From Spirodela intermedia (Eukaryota; Streptophyta; Magnoliopsida; Alismatales; Araceae): DNA of 64,000 nt. The stretch is from contig LR746276.1 of NCBI GenBank assembly GCA_902729315.2, positions 2,248,169 to 2,312,168 on the forward strand, read 5' to 3'. The notes below the pieces were generated by a model. That model saw nothing but the letters and a program-made list of their open reading frames with translations, searched no databases and was not told the origin of the DNA. The position numbers and the translations under genes are program-made. Each line of letters begins with the position of its first letter. Positions within the stretch are counted from its first letter, which is position 1. Shown piece after piece: positions 49,550-58,672 of the stretch.

Positions 49550-49738
49550 GCATTCCCACGAGAACAATGGAGGTCTCCCTCAATTCAATAATGGGCTGAG
49601 CAAACCTAAAGATGCTGAAGTTGGAAAGAGCCCTGAAGACACAACCCAACATAGTACCCATTAACTCCAAGGCGGCCCACAACTTCATTTTATAAGAGTT
49701 GGATAAAGAACTACAATTAAAAATCAATACTATAGAAG
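49550..49738 (+). pseudogene. Protease-region relic of the chromovirus
   Basis: The plus-strand reading EVSLNSIMG..ANLKMLKL... followed by IVPINSKAAHNFI has the shape of the chromovirus segment EISLHAL..., then LIDSGSTHNFI. The catalytic DSG reads NSK, so it is inactive. The frame runs up to the target duplication of the solo LTR. Confidence 0.6.
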
Positions 49739-49743
49739 GGTAT
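49739..49743. repeat. Target-site duplication GGTAT, left copy
   Basis: Identical to 51,508-51,512. It directly abuts TGATAAGTC at the LTR start. Confidence 0.9.
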
Positions 49744-51507
49744 TGATAAGTCTTCATTATCATGAGTTAATAATCAGTAAATAATATAGTTTTAGCCTTA
49801 ACTCATGATAAATAGACTTATATTTGTGTTAAAGCATGAAAAGTGGTTTTCAGTTGATTAACGTGAATTTTTGGGTAATTATGTGATTTTATACGATTTT
49901 TACAGTCTTAGTTTTGAGATAAATGAAGAACAAGAAATAAAAATAAAAATATTGCAAAATGGGGGGATCCGCCGGCCAGCCGGGCCCGCAAGCGGGTCGG
50001 AAGCGCAGTCGGGGAGTAGCCGCGAGCAGGGGCTCGAGTGGCTTGGTTGGATCGGTAGGGGCACGTGTGCGCCACTCCCCTTCCACGTCACCGGTGGTCA
50101 GCCGGCTGTGGGGCAAGGAGTGGTCGTACACGCGAGAGGACTTTGCCTAGAAAGCTAACTTTACTCTATATTCGCCCGAATAATCCGCCCACAACCGATG
50201 TGGGACTAAATCCAGCTTGTAACGGGCGGGCGACCGCCGCGGGTTCGAATCCTCCCAGTGTCAAAATTCATATATTTTTAACTGATTATCGCGACTTTCC
50301 TGCAGATCGCCGGTGAAGGATTAAGCAACCGGAATCGCTGGATCATCGGCGAAAATCTCGTCAACGCGATTCGCGGAGCATTGCTACTAAAATTTCTGAA
50401 CGATTCGCGATAAAAGGATCGCAATCCATCGAGTAAATCATCTCCGATTGATCGACGAACAAGCCGTCGTCGGGAAGAGGACGATCCGCCGGGAGACCAG
50501 TCGCCACCTCCTGAGAGCGTACCAGATGCGATGAAGAGCCTCCTCTTGCTGCGCGGACCTGAGGATGAAGCTCCCTAACACGCGCCTCACCTCCATCCAG
50601 CCCCTCTCCGTCGGGTGACAGCCGCCGGAGAGCCGCAAAGTCGCCGTTTTTCCGCTCCGCCGGGTGACAGCCGCCGGAGACGATTCGACGACCCACTTCA
50701 TTGGTCTCTAGACTTCGCGAGAAGATCTAGAGATTACCCACGTCGTCTTTGTCCAAGGAGAGCCTTCGAGGCCGTGGACACTGCACGACGACCCTCCCGA
50801 ACGCTCAGGATTCCGGTGCATCGCCGACGCGTCGCCGTCGCGACGCCGGAACTCTGTTTTCCTGCTTTATCTAGAGATTGCCCACGTCGTCTTTGTCCAA
50901 GGAGAGCCTTCGAGGCCGTGGACACTGCACGACGACCCTCCCGAACGCTCAGGATTCCGGTGCATCGCCGACGCGTCGCCGTCGCGACGCCGGAACTCTG
51001 TTTTCCTGCTTTCAATTTAATTTACGCTTCATTTAGTGATACTTTGTTGATTTTTATTTACCAAACTATACTTCGTTCAACTACGATTCTTCCGGCTTTT
51101 ACAGATCTTAATTTGATTAATTGAGTCGTCTGTAATCGCCTACGTAAGAATCGCCGGGCGGAACTGTGTTTCCGCCTGATTCGCGTTCGCCGGGCGCTGA
51201 CGTCATCCTGACGTCCGCACCCTTATTTCCTTTTTTTTTCGTGAATTTTAAATATATTTCCTTTTTATTTCCTAGTATAAAATTCGTAAGAAAATCGTAC
51301 TCATTGAGAAAAATTCTGAATAATTACCAGATATTATATTACATCCCTGTGATCGACCTGGAAAATTACCGCTATTTTTGGAATTTTTATTGAATTATAA
51401 TTGATATATTTATTTAGAAATACTTCTAAATATCCGAAAATTCGTATTTTCTAGTTTTATAAATTTTATATTTGCGTGATTTAACATACAACGACTGAGT
51501 CACGTCA
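49744..51507 (+). mobile_element. Young CpG-rich solo LTR, 1,764 bp
   Basis: It begins TGATAAGTCTTCATTATCAT and ends ACTGAGTCACGTCA, with perfect 5-bp duplications GGTAT on both sides and no internal region. It is the best-preserved member of the family also seen at 5.8-8.7, 13.0-13.9 and 15.9-17.9 kb. It keeps many CpG sites that read TpG or CpA in the other copies, so it is the youngest or least methylated. It inserted into the protease part of the chromovirus relic. LTRs carry the promoter and polyadenylation signal of the element. An internal 144-bp tandem repeat is annotated separately. Open frames within it are composition artefacts. Confidence 0.92.
50725..51012 (+). repeat. 144-bp tandem duplication inside the solo LTR
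   Basis: ATCTAGAGATTACCCACGTC (50,725) recurs as ATCTAGAGATTGCCCACGTC (50,869). The copies appear nearly identical. The decayed LTR copies at 16.4-16.8 and 6.3-6.6 kb also show two matching blocks (each with the ..CTCAAAAGCTCTCCTT.. type motif), so the duplication predates the family's spread or was kept homogeneous. Confidence 0.9.
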
Positions 51508-51512
51508 GGTAT
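51508..51512. repeat. Target-site duplication GGTAT, right copy
   Basis: Identical to 49,739-49,743 and directly follows the LTR end CACGTCA. Confidence 0.9.
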
Positions 51513-52229
51513 GAAGTTGTGTTAGGAGATAGCACATTAGTTGGGGGGAGTGACATCTATATGGGCATCATCTTAGAAGTCTAAAACATCAAAATTATGG
51601 AAAACTTTCTCCCTCTCAAACTACACAACTAAGATATTTTTATTGGAATTCAATAGTTCCACACACTAACATAAACCAAGATTCACTAGAGTCTATTGAT
51701 TATGAAGTTCAAAATTAACAATAAAAATTTGATGTTGTAAAGAGATGTATCACTTAATAACTTAGGTTTGTTCCTTAAATTCATCTTACTAGAAGGTATT
51801 AACTTGCCCCACACCATAGTGGCTATAACCTATTGTTACAATAGTTTAACAACGAGCAACACAACAAGCTAGCTATAATCAACAATAACAAAAACATCAA
51901 CAACTAAAAGCAAAAACTACAACTCGCAAAGAAAAGGGACATAACAAGTAGAGACAACAACAAAGTTACCTTGTCCTTATATAGAATAATTTATGTCAAA
52001 ATTTTCATGTCTTCACCTCAATCAGCACACTCCCCCCTCCACTTGAGGTTAACCATGCCATTCACCTCCTAGAGGGGCACAACCAGTCCATGTCTAGCTG
52101 TACTATTACCCCCATGTGTGGAAAGATGCAATGAAACTATTGGTCCATAAAATGTTGAATAAGTGAGTCATCCAATACACAATGAGCTAGTGATTATGTT
52201 GACTATAGGGCTCTAAACAAAATCATTGT
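51513..52229 (+). other. Chromovirus DNA between protease and reverse transcriptase, degraded
   Basis: It continues the chromovirus relic after the solo LTR. Only faint similarity to the protease/reverse-transcriptase linker is visible (for example GDSTLVGGSDIYMGII-like phrasing near 51,530-51,580). Much of it is AT-rich and unreadable. Confidence 0.4.
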
Positions 52230-52975
52230 AACATATAATTTCTCTACTTCAATAGTTGACAAACTCCTAGATGGATTACATAGTGCTAAGACCTCTAAAT
52301 TAGATATGTAGTCCACATACCATCATATTTGAATGAGAGCACATGATATCCCCAAGAATGGCATTTAAGACCCACGAGGTTCACTACAAGTTCATAGTGA
52401 TGTCATTTGGCTTAAAAATAACTCCAACATTTCAATCTCTAATAAATCAAGTTTTCAGCACGTGTCAATTTATTCTGAGTGTTTTTATAATATTTTAATG
52501 TAGAACAATATTTGAGAGGAACAACAAGAGCATCTATAGATTGCATTCATTGCCCTCAATTGCCATAGTTCCACATCTACACATAAAATGTATTTTTGTT
52601 TGTAAGAAGGTGGAGTTTAAAAAAATATATTTTGGGCCACTAATTTTTAAGGATAGGGTTGAAATTGTGAAAGAAATTTGGAAGCTATGCATAAATGGCC
52701 TTCACCTTGTAACACCAAGGAGCTCTGAGGGTTTTTAGGCCTCACGGGGTACTACATGTGATTTATTCAAGGATCTTCAAGTGTTACGAACCCAGTCACC
52801 AACTTATGATGAAGGATAATTTCAAAAAATGGACAAAGATAGAGGAACAAGCTTTTCAACACATGAAGGCAATGATATGTACCTCACTAGTGTTGGCAGT
52901 ACCTAATTTCACACAAACCTTTAAGATCGCTGCTGATGCTTTAGGCCAAAAGTTGAGAGAAGTCTTTATGTAGAA
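52230..52975 (+). pseudogene. pol: Reverse transcriptase and RNase H relic of the chromovirus
   Basis: Frame-shifting plus-strand readings give SIVDKLLDGLHSAKTSKLD, then a KNGI..DPRGSLQ block and a TFQSLINQVF-like end (to ~52,456). Next come a destroyed FFDDILVYS box (~52,480), an LRGFLGLTGYYR-like block (~52,720-52,760), and KMD..., FQHMKAMICTSLVLAVPNF (52,850-52,910) with FKIAADAL in the RNase H start. Several stops make it non-functional. Confidence 0.7.
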
Positions 52976-53099
52976 CCAGCAGCTAATATTATATTACAGT
53001 CAATCTCTATCTCTACAAAATCAAGTTAAACTCATCTATGAGTGAGAATTGATAGATATAGTTCTTACCATCCAAAATTGATGGTACTATCTTATTGGG

Positions 53100-53600
53100 C
53101 AGCTATTCATCATTTTTATTAACCACTACACTCTAAATTTTTTGTTGGAACAACAATAGATTTTGGATAGTTTCAACATTCTTTGCTCCACTTTGCTCCA
53201 TAGTTTTAGATCAGGATAAAAATTTTCTTAGTCAATTTTGGACAGAGTTTCACAAATTATAAGGCACTAAGCTTAAGAAAAGTACAACATTCTATCCTCA
53301 AATAGATGGACAAATAAAGCAGGTCAACAAATGTCTAAAGACCTTGCTCCACTGCTTCTCATTTGACAAGCCTCATTAGTGTAATAAATGACTCACATGG
53401 GCCAAATTGTGATATAACTCAATATTCCACTACTCTCTCCAAATAAATCTCTTTCGTACATTGTATAGTACAGACCTTCTATTGGTGAAACCTCTAATCT
53501 TGGTAGATTTCTTCAAGACATGAGACAAGATGTTAGACACCGTCAAAAATAACTTCATCCAAGTCCAAGTACATATGAAATAATTTGTGGACCATCACAA
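53100..53600 (+). pseudogene. pol: Integrase relic of the chromovirus
   Basis: A block equivalent to TTFYPQIDGQIKQVNKCLKT (53,285-53,345) matches the integrase motif around the third catalytic acid (YHPQTDGQTE). It is followed by a LLHCFSFDKPH segment. The catalytic residue context is mutated and frames are broken. Confidence 0.65.
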
Positions 53601-53859
53601 ACAGAACATTGAGTATGAGCTTAATTAAGTATATCTCAAACTACGACTCTATCATATGAAGACTATCGTGTAGAGGTAGAATGAGAAGCTTACACCCAAA
53701 TTTTTTGGACCTTTCAAAGTTATAGAGTGCATTGATAACACCGCCTATCACCTAGACCTACCTCCTTCAACCAAAATCTACTTTGTTTTTCATGTATCAC
53801 ATATCAAGAGTGCTTTGAGTTTCATCACACAATTGCCAACTATTGCATGGAAGCTTAGA

Positions 53860-54042
53860 CAATGACCTAAAATGGATGGTCCTTGACATGAGGAGTTAAC
53901 TAGGGGCCCAAAGTTATTAATCTACTAGCATAACCTTCTTTCTTTTAAGGCCACTTAGGAATTAGTGGTACAAATGACACAACTCTTCCCCAAATTGCAC
54001 CTTGAGGACAAGGTGCTAGAGGCAGTGGGAGGTAATGTATGA
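53860..54042 (+). pseudogene. pol: Chromodomain-type C-terminus of the chromovirus
   Basis: The end of the frame reads FPKLHLEDKVLEAVGGNV and stops at 54,040-54,042. This is the standard end of Tekay/Del polyproteins, where the chromodomain sits after integrase and steers insertion to heterochromatin. Upstream parts of the domain are only partly readable. Confidence 0.6.
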
Positions 54043-54415
54043 TACTTGGGTATTAATGGGCTGCTGAATCATGTATAATCTCCAAAGAGAAAGAGACAAT
54101 ATGCCTAATAGGCCACAGTGGGGGACTATTTACCTCTGAAAGGCCCTCACCCTCTCTCACCCTCAAACCCTAGACAACTATATGTAGTAAAGGTTAGGTT
54201 TTTTTTGTCTAAGTAGGGTACAACTATGACACACTATAAACTTAAGGGAGAGTTGAGTTGAGAGTTGACACGCTATAACTATGACACCATTACCTCTACC
54301 TTGTATTCTTGTTGTATCTATATTTGCAAGTTTCAAAGTCCCTATACTTTTCTAATCTAATTATTTTATTATTTTCACTAGTCAAATGGAGGATTAGATA
54401 ACTCAATCCTGTCAA
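54040..54415 (+). repeat. Putative 3' LTR of the chromovirus
   Basis: TGATACTTGGGTATTAATGG directly follows the purine-rich GGCAGTGGGAGG. A candidate end ..AATCCTGTCA lies at 54,415. There is no partner LTR or target duplication to confirm the borders. Confidence 0.4.
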
Positions 54416-55085
54416 TATTTCTCAGAACATGAAATCATCAGAAGTTATATTCATCTCTTTCCTAATTATCATTATTTTATGATTGAAAATTATCATAATT
54501 TCTTGAGTACCCTTCATTGCATTAGATCTCAATGACTTTTCAAGTCCTCCTCATGTTTAGGGAAAATGTATTGTGAGGACATCTATAATAGAATCCATAT
54601 AAAAAGAATTATATATAGTTTACAAAGACTTATACTAGCACTTCTTCAGGCATATGTGGGATACTCAATTTTAAATGACTATTTTGTGAAGCACCAGATG
54701 AAGGATTGATATGACATATCATCCCAACAAGCAGTGTGCAACCTTGTAAAAGTACCCAATGACTTACATGACTGGTCATGAAAAAGATTGGCATGTGCAT
54801 TAAAGTGCACATATTTCATGTACTGAAATGGTTTTCTTCTAGTCTGATTCTCACTAGAAGATAAAGAACACATCTTTGTTTTCTTCTTGTAGGAAGAGTT
54901 CAAGACTGTATGCTAGGAGACACTGATTTATTTGGCAATTATGAACAATGTTTGCTTTCGAGGTAGGGCATTGTGTGAAATAACTAGAAAGAATCTATTG
55001 TTCAGGTTGAGCCCATTAGAGGAAGGCATCATTGATTCATTCTGCTTCTGACCTAATTTGTGAATTCTGATTATACTTAGCCTGA
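54416..55085. other. Intergenic DNA
   Basis: No gene or repeat border that I can support. Confidence 0.4.
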
Positions 55086-55096
55086 GAGGCTGAGAG

Positions 55097-55156
55097 CTCT
55101 CTCTCTCTCTCTCTCACTCACTCTCTCTCTCACTCTCTCTCTCTCTCTCTCTCTCA
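55097..55156. repeat. (CT)n microsatellite with CACT interruptions
   Basis: Two long CT runs separated by CACTCACT and CACT units. Confidence 0.9.
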
Positions 55157-55235
55157 TCGCTCATCTCTCATATGAACCTTCATCATTCATCCATCTGGCA
55201 GCTTAAGCTTATGTATATTGGATTATGTAGTTAAG

Positions 55236-55342
55236 GAGCTGGAATTCGAGCTGAATGGAGACTCAGGCTTTGAATCAATTGTGAATTATTTGTTGGACCG
55301 GTAGAATTAATGGGCCTCCTTGTGTGGGCCTGGTGTTCTCTC

Positions 55343-55375
<33 letters not shown>

Positions 55376-55481
55376 GGAATTCGAGCTGAATGGAGACTCA
55401 GGCTTTGAATCAATTATGAATTATTTCTTGGGCCGGTAGAATTAATGCGCCTCCTTGTGTGGGCCTGATGTTCTCTCTCTC

Positions 55482-55511
<30 letters not shown>
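55236..55511. repeat. Tandem duplication of a 135-bp unit that ends in (GA)n
   Basis: GAGCTGGAATTCGAGCTGAA starts at 55,236 and 55,371. Each copy carries CTTTGAATCAATT.TGAATTATTT, GGCCTCCTTGTGTGGGCCTG (one base differs) and ends in TCTCTCTAGAGAGAGA... The GA runs (55,342-55,372 and 55,484-55,512) sit at the unit junction. Few substitutions separate the copies, so the event is recent. Confidence 0.9.
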
Positions 55512-55522
<11 letters not shown>

Positions 55523-55834
55523 GAGCGAGATTCGTACATTTTTTCTCTCAAACCTAGTACAGATCAGATGATCTAATCGCCGTTGATTATGTTGTTATTT
55601 GCAGTAACCAGTGGCCGACTGGAACTGTCCTTGTATGCTAACTAAAGACGATGAGAATGGGTATGAACCAGATTAACTTGGGCTTTTCGAAACCCTAATG
55701 GGCCCATATTGAGCTTCATACACCAGGCCCACCCCGTCCTCACCAGCTGGAGAGAGTTTTGAAAGAGAGTTGATACTAAGTGGAAACGTAGAGATTCCAT
55801 TATTCCTCCAAAGTTGTACCGATACACACACCGC

Positions 55835-56182
55835 CTAGAAGAACTTCTCACCGGCGGGGGGAGCCGCCGCCGGGTACCGGGGGTCTGGCGGCGCCGCTGA
55901 GAAGGGGTGCTGGCGGTGCGCGCCCGGCACGTGCGAGAGGGGGACGTGGGTGACGTGGCCTCCGGCGGCCTCCCTCTGTGCTCGGTGCTCCGCCTTCTCC
56001 TGGTGCTTCTCCATCTCCGCCGCCGCCTCCTTGGCCTTGGCCCGCTCGTGTGCCGCCGCCTTCTGCCCCTTGGTCACAGCCGCCGCCTTCTCCGCCTTTT
56101 CCTCCGCCTTCGCCTTGAACTCCCTCACCTTCTCCTTCGCCGAGCTCGCCGCGTCCCCCACCTTCTCCTTCGCCCCCTGCAT
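55835..56182 (-). CDS. LEA_1 (group 4) late embryogenesis abundant protein
   Basis: A single exon of 115 residues beginning MQGAKEKVGDAASSAKEKVR. The N-terminal ~75 residues are a Lys/Glu/Ala-rich amphipathic helix (EKAEKAAAVTKGQKAAAHER, then AKAKEAAAEMEKHQEKAEH) and the rest is a disordered Gly/Pro/His-rich tail. That is the pattern of the LEA_1 family. Such proteins accumulate in drying seeds and water-stressed tissue and protect membranes and enzymes. The start at 56,182 was chosen because the family begins MQ..KEK; an in-frame upstream ATG at 56,386 would add 68 non-family residues across the GA-rich leader. A likely TATA box (minus TTATAAAA) lies at ~56,411-56,418 and an ABRE/G-box (ACACGTGT) at ~56,284-56,291. 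It is divergent from the SARD4-like gene. Confidence 0.88.
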   Translation of the reverse strand: MQGAKEKVGDAASSAKEKVREFKAKAEEKAEKAAAVTKGQKAAAHERAKAKEAAAEMEKHQEKAEHRAQREAAGGHVTHVPLSHVPGAHRQHPFSAAPPDPRYPAAAPPAGEKFF

Positions 56183-56283
56183 CCTCTCTCTCTCGCGCTC
56201 TCTCTCGAACTCTTCTCTCTGATGGATGGTCTCCTCCGCTTGTGAGACAGAGGTTATAGAGATCGAGCCGCCGCGGCGCCGGC

Positions 56284-56291
56284 ACACGTGT
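56284..56291 (-). promoter_or_regulatory. ABRE/G-box-like palindrome ACACGTGT
   Basis: The core ACGTGT is the abscisic-acid response element bound by bZIP factors and is common near LEA genes. Here it lies between the putative TATA box and the start codon, so it would be in the leader. Its function is inferred only from position and sequence. Confidence 0.4.
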
Positions 56292-56408
56292 CGGCGAGGG
56301 AATTGACTCACCACATACCTGCTAGTTATTCGCCATGTGGACAGATGACGAGGACGACCCAACCCAGCAGACTCAACTCGGCCCATGGCGAGTTAATTCA
56401 ACATTAAA

Positions 56409-56494
56409 GTGTTTTATAAGAGAGGCAACCCCATTAAATATATTTATTTAATTATAGAGGATATTTAAATAATAATGAGGGGGGAATATAAAAG
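56409..56494. promoter_or_regulatory. Divergent promoter core between the LEA and SARD4-like genes
   Basis: Two TATA boxes face opposite ways. The minus-strand TTATAAAA at ~56,411-56,418 would serve the LEA gene. The plus-strand TATAAAAG at 56,487-56,494 would start a transcript near 56,520 that leads into the SARD4-like gene. The boxes are about 70 bp apart. Confidence 0.5.
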
Positions 56495-56688
56495 ACGCTA
56501 ATATTCTACTCGGATCCGGGTTGAAACGCCATCTATAAGAGAGATGCTCATCCACGAAGAGCCTCCTGGGTTGGGAAGAGCAGCAGGACAGGACTACAGA
56601 GGAGAGAGAAAAAGGAGACGAGTCTTAAGGGAGGGACAGGCTGAGAAACCCTGGAGGCTGGGGGGTGGGAGCGGGGGGCGGTGTGTCC

Positions 56689-58151
56689 ATGGCTTCGAGC
56701 AGCTTCTTGGCGACCGCGCTCACGTACACTGAGGAGCCCTCCGAGATCTGCCGATCGAACAGGGTGAAAAGCATTTGTGTTCGTCCGTCAAAATCCTTAT
56801 CATAATTCTAATCATCTTCTCTGTAGATTTTTGTATTCATGAGTGAGTGATATGGGGAAGGCAGTTTGATGTGGTTCCCCTCACACTGCATTCTTTTATA
56901 TGGCCATAACTCTAATAAAGACCATAAACTAATATTTTGTTTCTTTGTTTTCTCCAATTTGTCCCCTTTTTTTTCCTTCTTGTTCGGCAGCTCTGCGAAG
57001 CGCCCGCAGGTGCCAAAGGGCGGATTTTGCCTACGCCGCCGCATCGACTCCTCAACAGCGTTCAGCATTCCCTCTCCCGTGAGAGGGGGGGCATGGCGGC
57101 TTCTGGCTTCACACCCGCCGCCGCCGCCGCTCTGAGAAGCCCAAATGGCGGCGCCGCCTTCCTCGACGCTGCCGCCGTTCGCTCCCTCCTTCCCTTCCCC
57201 ACCCTCCTCAGCCACCTGGAGGCGGCGCTTCCACCGGCGGCGATCGCCGTCACCGCCCCCCACCGCCAGAGCTTCCCCGTGGACCCCTCCTCCTCCGCCT
57301 CCCTCCTCCTCATGCCCGCCTGGTCAACCAGCGGCGGTGCCGCCTCCTCCGGTGGCCCCCCCTACATCGGAGTCAAGCTCGTCACCTCCTTCCCCGACAA
57401 CTCCGCCCGCGGCCTCCCCGGAGTCCACGCCGCATACGTTCTCTTCGACTCCGCCACTGGCGCCATCCTCGCCGCAATTGACGGCACCCAGCTCACCGTC
57501 CTCCGCACCGCCGCCATCTCCGCCCTCGCCGCCAAGTTCCTGGCCAGAGAGAACTCTCAAGTTCTCCTCATGGTGGGCTCCGGCGGGCTTGCCCCCTACC
57601 TGGTCCGAGCCCACCTCCTGGTTCGCCCTCGGATTCGCCGCTGCGTCGTCTGGAACAGGAGGGCGGAGAGATCCCGCCGCCTGGTGGAGGCTCTCAGAGG
57701 AGAAGCTGCCCTCCGTGGAGTGGAGTTTACTGTGGCGGAGGAGCTGAACCAGGAGGTGTTGGGGGTCGCCGACGTGGTCAGCTGTGCGACGAGCTCACCG
57801 GAGCCGCTGGTGATGGGGAGATTCCTGAGGAAGGGAGCGCATCTGGATCTGGTGGGCTCCTTCTCCCCTTCCATGAGGGAATGCGACGATGAGGCGTTGA
57901 CCAGGGGGAGGGTGTTTGTGGACAGTGTGGCTGCGCTGGAGGAGGCCGGGGAGCTGGTGGGAGCTTTCAAGAGAGGGGTCATGGCGGCGGGGGACGTAGC
58001 GGGGACCTTGACGGAACTGGTCAGCGGCGGAGTGGAAGGGAGGAGGAGTGAGGAGGAGCTGACAGTGTTCAAGTCGGTGGGCTCGGCGGTGGTGGACCTC
58101 CTGGCGGCTCAGCTAGCCTATGAGACCTACTTAGGGGGCGGCGCCCGTTGA
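56689..58151 (+). CDS. SARD4: SARD4-like Δ1-piperideine-2-carboxylate reductase (ornithine cyclodeaminase/μ-crystallin family)
   Basis: The core frame runs 57,093-58,151 (352 residues from MAASGFTPAA). In systemic acquired resistance SARD4 reduces the plastid product of ALD1 to pipecolate, the precursor of the mobile signal N-hydroxypipecolate. Core positions: YIGVKLVTSFPDN (91-103) with the family Lys, GTQLTVLRTAAISALAAKFL (131-150), the Rossmann loop VGSGGLAP (161-168), WNRR (187-190), ADVVSCATSS (226-235), HLDLVGSFSP (250-259) and VFKSVGSAVVDLLAAQL (325-341). Arabidopsis SARD4 is about 325 residues. A spliced version, join(56,689-56,763; 56,991-58,151), stays in frame and adds 59 residues starting MASSSFLATALTYTEEPSEI, which resembles a plastid transit peptide. 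Its acceptor has a strong pyrimidine tract and its ATG a good context. Which start is used is unproven. Confidence 0.9.
56764..56990 (+). other. Probable intron in the SARD4-like gene
   Basis: Donor AACAGG|GTGAAAAG and acceptor CTTCTTGTTCGGCAG|CTCTGC are preceded by a long T/C tract (56,935-56,985). It is 227 bp, AT-rich compared with both flanks, and joins two frames without a stop. Confidence 0.65.
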
Positions 58152-58556
58152 CTTCTGCGGCTCCTTCTTCCTCTAGGTCGCTCAACCGGGTGAGTGTCGA
58201 AGAACCCTTCTAGCATAGAAAGATTTCCTTATTCAGCACTGATTCTTGTCCATCCGACAAACATACGCTTCCCCCAAGCTGCCAAATCTTGCTGAAGTGG
58301 GAGACGGCGGTTCATCAGGGCCCATCAAAAGCTTCTCCTTTCTTCTGCAAATTAGTCCCATTTCAAATTAGTCAACGTCTTACCCCATAAATTCCCCACG
58401 GTCTGAATCCTACGGTCGCTTGGTTTAGGCATCTAGAGAGTGGTCAATCTCAAAGTCGAACCCAATCCATGCCACATCATCTCATCCTTCAGACTGCAGA
58501 GAACCCCAAGATGTTGACAACCCTTTTGAAAATTTACCTTCTCAAGAAACCCAACC

Positions 58557-58672
58557 GATGAAGAACCAGGGAGGTTAGATCCTTTCCATGATCTTTGGGT
58601 GAATACAGAGAAGTGATGAAGAACCAAGGGGGTTAGATCCTTTCAAGGGTCTTGGGGTGAAGACAGACAAGT
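58557..58672. repeat. 58-bp tandem duplication
   Basis: GATGAAGAACCAGGGAGGTT (58,557) recurs as GATGAAGAACCAAGGGGGTT (58,615). Both are followed by AGATCCTTTC...TCTT.GGGTGAA.ACAGA.AAGT. Confidence 0.85.

Larger units (their letters stand above)
48700..54415 (+). mobile_element. Decayed chromovirus (Tekay/Del-type Ty3/gypsy), interrupted
   Basis: Plus-strand relics occur in normal order: late gag (~48,950-49,140), protease (~49,550-49,740), reverse transcriptase (~52,230-52,720), RNase H region (~52,720-52,975), integrase (~53,100-53,600) and a C-terminal chromodomain-type end (~53,870-54,042), followed by a putative LTR. Stops and shifts occur every few dozen codons and the polymerase YxDD box is unreadable. 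The body is split by the solo LTR at 49,744-51,507. Confidence 0.75.

Noticed and set aside
50230-50260. tRNA-like T-arm/B-box (GCGGGTTCGAATCCTCCC) in the solo LTR
   Set aside because: No A-box, anticodon arm or acceptor stem can be folded around it, and it recurs in the same place in every LTR copy. It is part of the LTR, not a tRNA gene or SINE.
50615-51124. 169-codon open frame with a repeated 48-residue unit
   Set aside because: It is created by the high GC content and in-frame 144-bp tandem repeat of the solo LTR. It is Arg-rich, resembles no known protein, and lies in LTR sequence that is decayed in other copies.
55848-56285. 145-codon Gly-rich frame (minus) overlapping the LEA gene
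   Set aside because: It is a shifted frame of the GC-rich LEA coding sequence. The LEA_1 frame has the family residues and start.
56640-56790. Minus-strand frame reading LFDRQISEGSSVYVSAVAKKLL, which looks like a conserved protein C-terminus
   Set aside because: The plus strand of the same bases gives a better explanation: an ATG in good context, an in-phase intron and continuation into the SARD4-like core. The minus frame has no upstream exon or splice acceptor I could identify and matches no family I know.
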